A DNA stretch of 6,821 nt, from NCBI GenBank assembly GCA_002421845.1, contig DISL01000069.1:24961-31781 (forward strand), given 5' to 3'. The notes beneath the pieces were generated by a model, which worked only from the letters and a program-made list of their open reading frames with translations, did not search any database and was not told the origin of the DNA. Each line of letters starts with the position of its first letter. The first letter of the stretch is position 1. Origin of the DNA: Epsilonproteobacteria bacterium UBA6211. Lineage in GTDB: Bacteria; Campylobacterota; Campylobacteria; Campylobacterales; Arcobacteraceae. Positions 1-4,851 of the stretch are shown here, piece after piece. The position numbers and the translations under genes were made by a program.

Positions 1-696
1 TCTATGGATGAAATCAATGCCCAAGTTACAGCCATTAATGAAGCCATTTCAGTCATTGACCAAATTGCATTTCAAACCAATATTCTCTCACTCAATGCAG
101 CCGTTGAAGCTGCTACAGCTGGAGAAGCCGGAAAAGGGTTTGCCGTTGTTGCTGCCGAGGTTAGAAACCTTGCTTCAAGAAGTGCAGAAGCAGCTAAAGA
201 GATAAAAACTCTTGTAGAAAATGCTACATCTAAAGCAAATCAAGGTAAAGAGATAGCAAACAATATGATAAAAGGGTATAGCGAACTAAATCAAAATATT
301 TCTCATACTATAAATCTTATATCAGACATAGAACATGCTTCAAAAGAACAGTTACTTGGAATTGAACAAATAAATGATGCAGTAACTCAACTAGACCAAC
401 AAACACAGCAAAATGCTATGGTAGCAAGTCAAACTCATGATGTGGCAGTGCTAACCGATGAAATAGCAAAACTTGTCGTTGCACATGCAGATGAAAAAGA
501 GTTTATAGGCAAAAATGAAGTAAAAGGACAAAAAGTAAATAATCCTACAAAAGACATTCATATAAAAGTACCTCCTATAAAAAAGATTTCATCATTAAAA
601 TCTAAAGTAAATAATAGTTCTTATTCCAAAACAAGTTCTATAAAAACCATTGAAGCAAGTTCAAAATCATCTAACGGTGAGTGGGAAGCGTTTTAA
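1..696 (+). CDS. Methyl-accepting chemotaxis protein, 3' part only (cytoplasmic signalling domain with EWEAF tail)
   Basis: The reading frame is open from base 1, so the gene starts outside the window; the ATG at base 4 is an internal Met of the conserved SMDEIN segment. The 231 visible residues begin in the descending-to-tip part of the MCP cytoplasmic coiled-coil hairpin. The tip motif IDQIAFQTNILSLNAAVEAA (about residues 19-38), followed by GEAGKGFAVVAAEVR and RSAEAAKEI, is diagnostic of the CheA/CheW-binding tip. The return helix runs to about residue 165. About 60 residues of K/S/N-rich, presumably flexible linker follow, ending in EWEAF. That end fits the aromatic-x-x-aromatic CheR-tethering pentapeptide known from enteric receptors (NWETF type). 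No CZB domain is present, unlike the paralogue at 4852. The first ~180 bases are more GC-rich and avoid ATA for Ile, in contrast to the rest of the gene. The ligand is unknown because the sensor domain is missing. Confidence 0.95.
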   Translation, partial: SMDEINAQVTAINEAISVIDQIAFQTNILSLNAAVEAATAGEAGKGFAVVAAEVRNLASRSAEAAKEIKTLVENATSKANQGKEIANNMIKGYSELNQNISHTINLISDIEHASKEQLLGIEQINDAVTQLDQQTQQNAMVASQTHDVAVLTDEIAKLVVAHADEKEFIGKNEVKGQKVNNPTKDIHIKVPPIKKISSLKSKVNNSSYSKTSSIKTIEASSKSSNGEWEAF

Positions 697-700
697 GTTA

Positions 701-740
701 GGATATGGGATTTAGGAGTTAGTGGCAAAATCCTATATCC
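701..740 (+). terminator. Inverted repeat downstream of the first MCP gene, possible terminator or dispersed repeat
   Basis: Bases 701-713 (GGATATGGGATTT) pair with 728-740 (AAATCCTATATCC) as a 13-bp stem with one G-T wobble and a 14-base loop. It starts four bases after the stop codon, where a terminator is expected. No T-run follows the stem, so classical intrinsic termination is doubtful. The left arm and loop are built from TTAGGA / TTTAGGAGTTAG-like words, a style often seen in dispersed intergenic repeats. It could therefore be a mobile or REP-like element or an mRNA 3'-end stabiliser. Confidence 0.4.
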
Positions 741-743
741 CAC

Positions 744-776
744 CACCTGTCAACTATTTTATAGCACCTATCAACC
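744..776 (+). repeat. Imperfect 12-bp direct repeat at 21-bp spacing
   Basis: CACCTGTCAACT (744-755) and CACCTATCAACC (765-776) match at 10 of 12 positions and start exactly 21 bp apart, about two helical turns. They lie between the hairpin and the predicted cheW promoter. Their function is unknown: they could be a protein binding site or the remnant of a degenerate tandem repeat. Confidence 0.35.
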
Positions 777-810
777 ATAAATCTTATAATTTTTAAAATA
801 TCCCATAAAT

Positions 811-843
811 GTGACCGTTTAGTGACTGTTTTTTTGCTAAAAT
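811..843 (+). promoter_or_regulatory. Probable sigma-70-type promoter for cheW with overlapping 11-bp direct repeat
   Basis: A run of seven T followed by G (829-836), one base, then TAAAAT (838-843) fits the Campylobacter-type vegetative promoter, which has a T-run-G element in front of a TATAAT-like -10. TTTAGTGACT (818-827) sits where the weak upstream element of that class lies. Transcription would start near 850, giving a leader of about 100 bases before cheW. Upstream and overlapping, GTGACCGTTT (811-820) and GTGACTGTTT (822-831) form a 9/10 direct repeat with an 11-bp period, suggestive of a regulator site in the -40 to -20 region. Confidence 0.5.
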
Positions 844-909
844 AATGTTTTGATTTGTATAAGAATAAATACTAATATATTTTCTCTTATATAAATTTAA
901 AATGAAAAA

Positions 910-918
910 TGCTATCAT
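910..918 (+). promoter_or_regulatory. Second candidate extended -10 in front of cheW
   Basis: TGCTATCAT has the TG-n extension and a -10 hexamer with one mismatch to TATAAT. It would start transcription near 925 and give a leader of about 29 bases. No good -35 is seen. It is an alternative or addition to the promoter at 811-843. Confidence 0.3.
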
Positions 919-953
919 TATGAAAATAAAATGATTAATTTCAAGGAAGTAAA

Positions 954-1409
954 ATGTCGGCTCAAACAACAAGCGAATACATGATTTTCGAATTAGGCTC
1001 AATGCAATATGCTATAGAGTTACCTAAGATACGTGAGATATTAACATATCCAAATCTTATTACGACTTTACCAAATACATCGCCTTGGGTAAAAGGTCTT
1101 ATAAATCTAAGAGGTGAGGTTGTACCTATACTTGATATAAGAATCAAATTCAGTACAGGTCCTGCCGTGTACAACGAACATACTGCAGTAATAGCAGTCA
1201 TAACTGATGACAAAAGAATGATAGGTATCGTAGTGGATAAAGTCGATGACGTGCAGAAACTAGACTTAGAAAATCTAGCTCCGGTAAGTGATATGGGTTC
1301 AGCTATACCGTCAAAATATTTAAAAGGTTTTGTTCGTATGGAAGACAATAAAATGCTTGTTATTATGGATATAAACACAATAGTCCATAAAGATGAGATA
1401 CAAAGCTAG
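954..1409 (+). CDS. cheW: CheW-type chemotaxis coupling protein
   Basis: A single-domain CheW of 151 aa, close to the usual family length. Such proteins sit in the cytoplasm under the receptor array and link MCP tips to the P5 domain of CheA. The sequence shows the expected order: an N-terminal strand (YMIFELGSMQYAIEL, 9-23), the helix/strand region KIREIL, then the signature GLINLRGEVVPILDIR (48-63) with the NLRG motif. The second barrel half contains IGIVVDKVDDV (90-100), and KYLKGFVRMEDNKMLVIMDI (121-140) closes the fold. AAGGAAG at 943-949 is a good ribosome binding site for this ATG. It is the first gene of the cluster and is followed after only 8 bases by the 211-aa gene, so the two are probably cotranscribed. 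The family call is secure; which kinase it couples to is not evident, because the neighbouring CheA-like protein looks inactive. Confidence 0.95.
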   Translation: MSAQTTSEYMIFELGSMQYAIELPKIREILTYPNLITTLPNTSPWVKGLINLRGEVVPILDIRIKFSTGPAVYNEHTAVIAVITDDKRMIGIVVDKVDDVQKLDLENLAPVSDMGSAIPSKYLKGFVRMEDNKMLVIMDINTIVHKDEIQS

Positions 1410-1417
1410 AGTTAAAA

Positions 1418-2053
1418 ATGTTTTTATCAACACCGCCGGATAGAATAAAACCGAAACTTCTTAGAGATATCAAAACAGAAGCTTTACTTGTATTTATAAG
1501 AACTACTTTGGAACAACTTTTTATCGATATAGAAAAAGGTGTAGTTTCCATGCAAGTAGGAAGTGATGAAGACCAAAAAATAGTTTTTGAAACTTTGAGC
1601 AACCTACTCCAAGAACTAAAAAGAACCGTAATAAGTAGTCATCAACTTCGTACTATGGTAAGTTTGGCACAAACAAATAGTGCTATCATGTACCTTATAA
1701 AACAAGAAGCTCCTTTGTTACATTATTATGACACTATAGTAAAACAAATACAAATATCTCTCAAACAAGGTGAAAACTGGATTCCTGAACAACTCTCATT
1801 GGCACTTCTTAGCGAATGGATTTTGGAAGATAACAAATCTGTAGAGATTTTCCCTTATTTGTTAAACATTGATTATATTCAGCTTCTAAGCAAGTATGAT
1901 ACGGCAAGGTTAGAGGTAAAACAACAAGGCGATACGCATAAAGCAAACGTAATATCAAACATGTACGTTATTTCAAGTGAAATTATAGATCGTTTGAGAA
2001 AAACAAGCTACAAAGTGAATCCAACTAGGAAAAACTTAAAAAAGAAAAGATAA
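1418..2053 (+). CDS. Uncharacterised 211-aa protein of the chemosensory cluster
   Basis: I do not recognise this family. The protein looks soluble and largely helical, with no signal peptide or membrane segment. It has an N-terminal LLRDIKTEALLVFIRTTLEQ helix and a second amphipathic stretch around FETLSNLLQELKRTVISSHQ (57-76). A middle region has two Trp residues (W121, W134), and the basic tail ends in KNLKKKR. His residues occur at 75, 102 and 174. H75 in SSHQLRTM is followed by R at +3, faintly recalling an HPt site (H-x-x-K-G), but the glycine and the rest of the motif are missing. The start is at 8 bases after cheW, with only a weak AGAG ribosome site, so translation may be coupled to cheW. 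Its position between cheW and cheY suggests a role in this signalling module, but the sequence gives no function. Confidence 0.85.
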   Translation: MFLSTPPDRIKPKLLRDIKTEALLVFIRTTLEQLFIDIEKGVVSMQVGSDEDQKIVFETLSNLLQELKRTVISSHQLRTMVSLAQTNSAIMYLIKQEAPLLHYYDTIVKQIQISLKQGENWIPEQLSLALLSEWILEDNKSVEIFPYLLNIDYIQLLSKYDTARLEVKQQGDTHKANVISNMYVISSEIIDRLRKTSYKVNPTRKNLKKKR

Positions 2054-2097
2054 GTTTTTATATTTCATTTTTTATTTATACAAGTTTAATATTAGTA

Positions 2098-2106
2098 TGT
2101 TATAAT
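2098..2106 (+). promoter_or_regulatory. Extended -10 promoter in front of cheY
   Basis: TGTTATAAT is a perfect match to the extended -10 TG-n-TATAAT, placed 34 bases before the cheY start. No clear -35 is present; the upstream DNA is T-rich (2055-2080), as is common in this type of genome. Transcription would begin near 2112-2113 and drive cheY, the cheA-like gene and cheV. This second transcription unit could be set independently of cheW and the 211-aa gene. Confidence 0.6.
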
Positions 2107-2127
2107 TCTAATTAAATAAAATTAGAA
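2106..2127. promoter_or_regulatory. Perfect 8-bp inverted repeat over the predicted cheY start point (candidate operator)
   Basis: TTCTAATT (2106-2113) and AATTAGAA (2120-2127) are perfect inverted repeats around a 6-base spacer, giving a 22-bp dyad. The left arm begins in the last base of the -10 hexamer and covers the predicted transcription start. A DNA operator for a dimeric regulator is therefore more likely than an RNA hairpin, since most of the left arm would not be transcribed. Short AT-rich dyads can arise by chance. Confidence 0.35.
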
Positions 2128-2140
2128 AGTGAAATAAGCC

Positions 2141-2530
2141 ATGAAGATTCTTGTAGCTGATGATAGTTTGACAATTCGCAAGATTTTAGTTAATGTTTTG
2201 ATTGAAATCGGTTATTCAAAAGATAGTATTTGTGAAGCACCGGACGGAGCAAAGGCTTGGAATTTATTATGTCAGCACAAGTATGACCTACTTTTGACAG
2301 ACTGGAATATGCCTTTGATGAGTGGCTTGGAGCTTGTAAAAAAAACAAGAACCATATCAAAGTCAAATAAAAATCTTCCTATCATAATGATTACGACGGA
2401 AGGTGCGAAAGAGGAAGTTTTGGAAGCTCTAAAAGCAGGAGTTTCAAACTATATAGTAAAGCCTTTTAATAAAGATACTTTAAAAAATAAAATTGAAGAA
2501 ACAATAAAAAAAGCATCATTTATGCTTTGA
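2141..2530 (+). CDS. cheY: CheY-type single-domain response regulator
   Basis: A stand-alone receiver domain of 129 aa, the standard CheY length. The acidic pair D7-D8 (VADDS) and the phospho-acceptor D54 (LLTDWNMP) are present, as are the switch Thr at 85 (MITTEG), the aromatic Y104 and the conserved K107 (NYIVKPF). Phosphorylation chemistry and the Y-T coupling switch should therefore work. In the classical pathway CheA-P phosphorylates CheY, which then binds the flagellar switch FliM; whether this paralogue does so cannot be told from the sequence. AAGTGA (2127-2132) is a modest ribosome site. The gene follows its own predicted promoter and lies 18 bases before the cheA-like gene. It has no DNA-binding output domain. 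It could equally serve as a phosphate sink or as the output of this specialised module. Confidence 0.93.
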   Translation: MKILVADDSLTIRKILVNVLIEIGYSKDSICEAPDGAKAWNLLCQHKYDLLLTDWNMPLMSGLELVKKTRTISKSNKNLPIIMITTEGAKEEVLEALKAGVSNYIVKPFNKDTLKNKIEETIKKASFML

Positions 2531-2548
2531 TACAAATGAGGAAATAAA

Positions 2549-3682
2549 ATGAAAAACACAACCGTAACAGTTGATTTAGAAAAACTAGAAAAGCTACTAA
2601 ACAAAGTAGGAGATATGGTTATCACTAACTCTATGATGTCACAGTCTATAGAAAACTTACCGGCTAGTGATGAGAAAAAAGAACTTTTAGCGAAAACTAT
2701 TCTTTTCCAAAGACATATCAAAGAGCTACAAGATTATGCTATGGATATAAGAATGATAAAAATCAAAACTATCTTTGATACATATCAGCACATCATATCT
2801 CAAGAGTGTTCAAACCATGGTAAATTAGTCCATCTACATATCAAAGGCGGAGAAACAAATATAGATAAATCTATGATTGAAGCTCTTAATCTACCGCTAA
2901 AAAGTATTATAACAAACTCAGTGATACACGGAATAGAAACGCCGACGGAGAGAACATCAAAAGGTAAAAATGAGTACGGTACGATAAATGTATCGGCAGA
3001 ACAAATAAATGAGCAAATTTATATCACAATCCAAGATGACGGTCGTGGTATAGATGTAGAATCATTAAATTTAGAATCTCAAGTCATAACAGAAGAAGAT
3101 TTGGAAGGTAATGATTTAAATATCCAAAAAATAAAATATATAGTAGAAAAACTAAACGGAAGACTTGAAATATCATCTACAAAAGATGAAGGTACAAAGC
3201 TTATTATAATCATGCCTCTTACTCTATCTATACTTGACGGTCTAAATATAAGAATCGGTGATAACATATTTATATTACCTACAAATGCTATAATAGAGTC
3301 TTTACAACCGACAAATGATATGATAAAATTAGTAGGTGACGGAAGTTCTCAACTTCTTATGCTTAGAGAGGAGTTTATCCCTATAATAAAACTTTATCAA
3401 CAACTTGATATTGAAGCTGAATATACTGATTTTACAAAAGGGATATTAATAGTAGTAAAATCCAATAACCAAAAAGCAGCACTTTTTGTGGATGAGTTTT
3501 TACAACAACAACAAATAGTAGTAAAACCCATAGAAATAAACTACAAAAAAGTAGTAGGTATCAGCGGTGCAACAGTCAAAGGTAACGGAAGTATTGGTCT
3601 TATACTAGACGTCAAAAGTATCTTAGAACAAGCCAAAATAACTCATAAGGTAATAGGGGAAAAGCATGGAACTAGCTTCTAA
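2549..3682 (+). CDS. CheA-like protein lacking P1/P2 and the ATP-lid motifs; predicted pseudokinase
   Basis: This protein has 377 aa, against roughly 650-800 for a full CheA. TGAGGAAA (2537-2544) is a strong ribosome site for this ATG, so the short N-terminus is not a start-choice error. The P3 dimerisation hairpin spans about 5-85 (DLEKLEKLLNKVGDMVITNS, then KELQDYAMDIRMIKIKTIF). The P4 ATPase-like domain spans about 90-222, and the CheW-like P5 about 223-365 (PLTLSILDGLNIRIGD). There is no HPt domain with its phospho-His and no P2. In P4 the N-box Asn (N123) and HGIE remain, but the usual DPLxHLLRNAxDHG reads LPLKSIITNSVIHG, losing the N-box His and Asp. DDGRGID (163-169) is intact. The F-box and G2 box (GRGVGMD) are absent: the segment after DDGRGID is about 30 residues shorter than in CheA and reads EGNDLNIQKIKYIVEKLNGR. 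It could still dimerise and dock CheW, MCPs and other P5 partners, but ATP use is unlikely. Rhodobacter CheA4 is a known P1-less CheA, but it keeps its catalytic domain. The gene is not a decaying remnant: the frame is open and tightly embedded in the operon. Confidence 0.88.
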   Translation: MKNTTVTVDLEKLEKLLNKVGDMVITNSMMSQSIENLPASDEKKELLAKTILFQRHIKELQDYAMDIRMIKIKTIFDTYQHIISQECSNHGKLVHLHIKGGETNIDKSMIEALNLPLKSIITNSVIHGIETPTERTSKGKNEYGTINVSAEQINEQIYITIQDDGRGIDVESLNLESQVITEEDLEGNDLNIQKIKYIVEKLNGRLEISSTKDEGTKLIIIMPLTLSILDGLNIRIGDNIFILPTNAIIESLQPTNDMIKLVGDGSSQLLMLREEFIPIIKLYQQLDIEAEYTDFTKGILIVVKSNNQKAALFVDEFLQQQQIVVKPIEINYKKVVGISGATVKGNGSIGLILDVKSILEQAKITHKVIGEKHGTSF

Positions 3683-4550
3683 TAACTTACAACAAGAGAA
3701 CACAAAACACCAACTAGCAGTGTTTTATACCGGTACAAAAAATATATATGCTATCAATATAGCAAAAATAAAAGCATTTATAATAACTGCAGATGTTGCT
3801 ATAAACGATACACCGACGGATAATAAAGTCGTAAGCGGTATAGCTACCATAAGAGGTGAGCCTATTACTCTTGTAAATCTTGATATGTGGCTTGGTCATA
3901 AGCCTCTACCTATAGAGGAATACAAACTTATCATATATTGTGAATTCAACAGAAGAAAAATAGGTATTTTGGTAACTCAAATGCTAGATATTGTAGAAAA
4001 ATCTACAAATGAACTAAAATATTCACAAGATGAAAATACAAAGACTAGTTTTAGTACATATGTAAAAGTAGAAAATAAAGACGAATACTGCGTAATTTTC
4101 AATGCTGAACAACTCTTACAAGATATAGGTTTCAGATGTGACAAAGGGGATATTGATAAATTCAAAACTATGCCTCTAAACTCTGATAAACTAATCCTAG
4201 TCGCAGAAGACAGCCATATTGCAAGGGATATTTTAATAAATTTCTTCAAAGCTATAAGAGCCAACTATGAAATTTATCAAAACGGTAAAGAACTCCTTGA
4301 TAGACTTAAAGAAATAAATTTAAATGATATAGGATTGGTTATTACAGATTTAGAAATGCCTGTAGCCGACGGATATGAAGTATCTAAAGCTATCAAGTCA
4401 AATCCTGTATATGCTAATATTCCTGTTATTGTCAATTCAAGTATGGCTACTGATTCTGTTACAAAAGAACTGCAAAAAATAGGTGTTGAAAAGTTTGTAG
4501 AAAAAACAGATTTAGACACTTTATATACAAATATTACATTATTTATATAA
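3666..4550 (+). CDS. cheV: CheV-type coupling protein: CheW-like domain fused to a receiver domain
   Basis: The 294-aa product has the CheV architecture and near-typical length. Residues 14-155 form a CheW-like domain: QLAVFYTGTKNIYAI, then SGIATIRGEPITLVNLDMWL with the IRGE motif at 62-65, and KIGILVTQMLDIVE. Residues 175-294 form a receiver: acidic pair E181-D182 (VAEDSH), phospho-acceptor D228 (VITDLEMPVADGYE), Ser at 258/259 in the switch position (VIVNSS) and Lys at 280 (FVEKTD). CheV proteins couple receptors to CheA, and phosphorylation of their receiver tunes that coupling or acts as a phosphate sink. The start lies inside the end of the cheA-like gene, overlapping by 17 bases, with AGGGGA (3655-3660) as ribosome site, so the two are probably translationally coupled and made together. 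It is the last gene of the core unit and is followed by a hairpin. Confidence 0.92.
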   Translation: MELASNNLQQENTKHQLAVFYTGTKNIYAINIAKIKAFIITADVAINDTPTDNKVVSGIATIRGEPITLVNLDMWLGHKPLPIEEYKLIIYCEFNRRKIGILVTQMLDIVEKSTNELKYSQDENTKTSFSTYVKVENKDEYCVIFNAEQLLQDIGFRCDKGDIDKFKTMPLNSDKLILVAEDSHIARDILINFFKAIRANYEIYQNGKELLDRLKEINLNDIGLVITDLEMPVADGYEVSKAIKSNPVYANIPVIVNSSMATDSVTKELQKIGVEKFVEKTDLDTLYTNITLFI

Positions 4551-4574
4551 TTTGTAATCAATTTGACCTAAATA

Positions 4575-4606
4575 TTTAGTAGATATATAACAGTATATCT
4601 ACTAAA
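4575..4606. terminator. 13-bp perfect hairpin after cheV, probable terminator
   Basis: TTTAGTAGATATA (4575-4587) and TATATCTACTAAA (4594-4606) form a perfect 13-bp stem with a 6-base loop, 24 bases past the cheV stop. It is AT-rich and not followed by a clean T-run (the next bases are ATGTAACTTATTTATT), so termination may be weak. Its position at the end of the transcription unit favours a terminator over an operator. Confidence 0.5.
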
Positions 4607-4639
4607 ATGTAACTTATTTATTACATAATATATATTTAA

Positions 4640-4672
4640 TTCCTTTAAACTTCATTAAAGCTTCATTTATAT
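4640..4672 (+). promoter_or_regulatory. Three tandem 11-bp direct repeats next to a -10 element (candidate response-regulator site)
   Basis: TTCCTTTAAAC (4640-4650), TTCATTAAAGC (4651-4661) and TTCATTTATAT (4662-4672) lie head to tail with an exact 11-bp period. The consensus is roughly TTCATTWAARC, and the third copy is the weakest. The array ends at the TATAAT of the predicted promoter and covers the place of the -35. Phased direct repeats of this kind are typical of OmpR/PhoB-family binding sites; the identity of the regulator is unknown. Confidence 0.45.
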
Positions 4673-4677
4673 ATAAT
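4672..4677 (+). promoter_or_regulatory. -10 element, candidate promoter for the second MCP gene
   Basis: A perfect TATAAT hexamer is followed by TCG and a CCCC tract; transcription would start at about 4684. There is no TG extension and no -35 match, because the direct repeats occupy that region. This suggests either dependence on an activator or the AT-periodic promoter style of these bacteria. Confidence 0.45.
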
Positions 4678-4752
4678 TCGCCCCGTAGTGTTTACAACAA
4701 TCTATTTTATGGCAATATAAATTCCATGAAAAAAATCAATAATAAAATATAA

Positions 4753-4774
4753 TTCATTTAAAGTTCATTATTGT
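4753..4774 (+). repeat. Second pair of TTCATT 11-bp direct repeats
   Basis: TTCATTTAAAG (4753-4763) and TTCATTATTGT (4764-4774) repeat the motif of the array at 4640-4672, about 100 bp downstream and with the same 11-bp period and orientation. They lie between the predicted start point and the MCP gene. They could be an auxiliary operator or mark a second promoter, whose -10 might be TATAGA at 4797-4802 (weak). Confidence 0.4.
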
Positions 4775-4835
4775 ATTCAAAGGAATTATTATTGCATATA
4801 GATTAGTTAAACACAATCTAGTTTATAGCTAAATT

Positions 4836-4842
4836 AAGGGGG
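4836..4842 (+). promoter_or_regulatory. Ribosome binding site fixing the start of the second MCP
   Basis: AAGGGGG, one base from AAGGAGG, lies 9 bases before the ATG at 4852. It supports that start, which also places the first membrane segment at the very N-terminus as expected for an MCP. Confidence 0.7.
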
Positions 4843-4851
4843 CTTTATCAC

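Larger units (their letters stand above)
4551..4851 (+). other. Non-coding regulatory region between cheV and the second MCP gene
   Basis: These 301 bases hold no credible gene. In order they contain a hairpin (4575-4606), a block of 11-bp direct repeats (4640-4672) joined to a TATAAT, and a second pair of the same repeats (4753-4774). A short inverted repeat TAGATT / AATCTA (4799-4804 and 4815-4820) and the ribosome site of the MCP gene follow. The only short start-to-stop frames, at 4709-4720 and 4726-4752, are 3 and 8 codons long and look like chance. A transcript from the upstream TATAAT would have a leader of about 165 bases. Confidence 0.8.

Noticed and set aside
4..696. ATG at base 4 as the start of a 230-aa protein
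   Set aside because: It is an internal Met within the conserved MCP signalling hairpin, and the frame is open to base 1. The gene is simply cut by the window.
701..726. Two-tier G-quadruplex from GG / GGG / GG / GG runs
   Set aside because: There are only two-G runs with loops of 4-7 bases, and the same bases form a better 13-bp hairpin.
793..1002. 69-codon minus-strand frame between the first MCP and cheW
   Set aside because: It overlaps the predicted promoters and the cheW start, has low-complexity AT-driven composition and no recognisable family.
962..1378. 138-codon minus-strand open frame opposite cheW
   Set aside because: It is fully antisense to a clear CheW gene, with no ribosome site or recognisable domain. 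It is a shadow of the coding strand.
1418..2053. The 211-aa protein as CheZ or as a separate HPt (P1) domain
   Set aside because: Its length is near enteric CheZ (about 214 aa), but the catalytic FQDLTGQ-like D-xxx-Q motif is not present (only D105 with Q at +5). H75 lacks the HPt K-G motif. Neither assignment is supported.
2549..3682. The short CheA-like gene as a frameshifted or 5'-truncated pseudogene
   Set aside because: It has its own strong ribosome site and start, the upstream DNA is the intact cheY gene, the frame is uninterrupted and it is coupled to cheV. The losses lie in functional motifs, not in reading-frame integrity.
4277..4561. Minus-strand frames opposite cheV and the second MCP (also 3977-4264, 5292-5579, 5892-6161)
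   Set aside because: All lie opposite well-supported coding sequence, and their Ser/Ile/Phe-rich products are typical of reverse-strand artefacts.
4709..4752. Leader peptides in the region before the second MCP (3 and 8 codons)
   Set aside because: No ribosome sites, very short, and Asn/Lys/Ile content as expected from AT-rich non-coding DNA.
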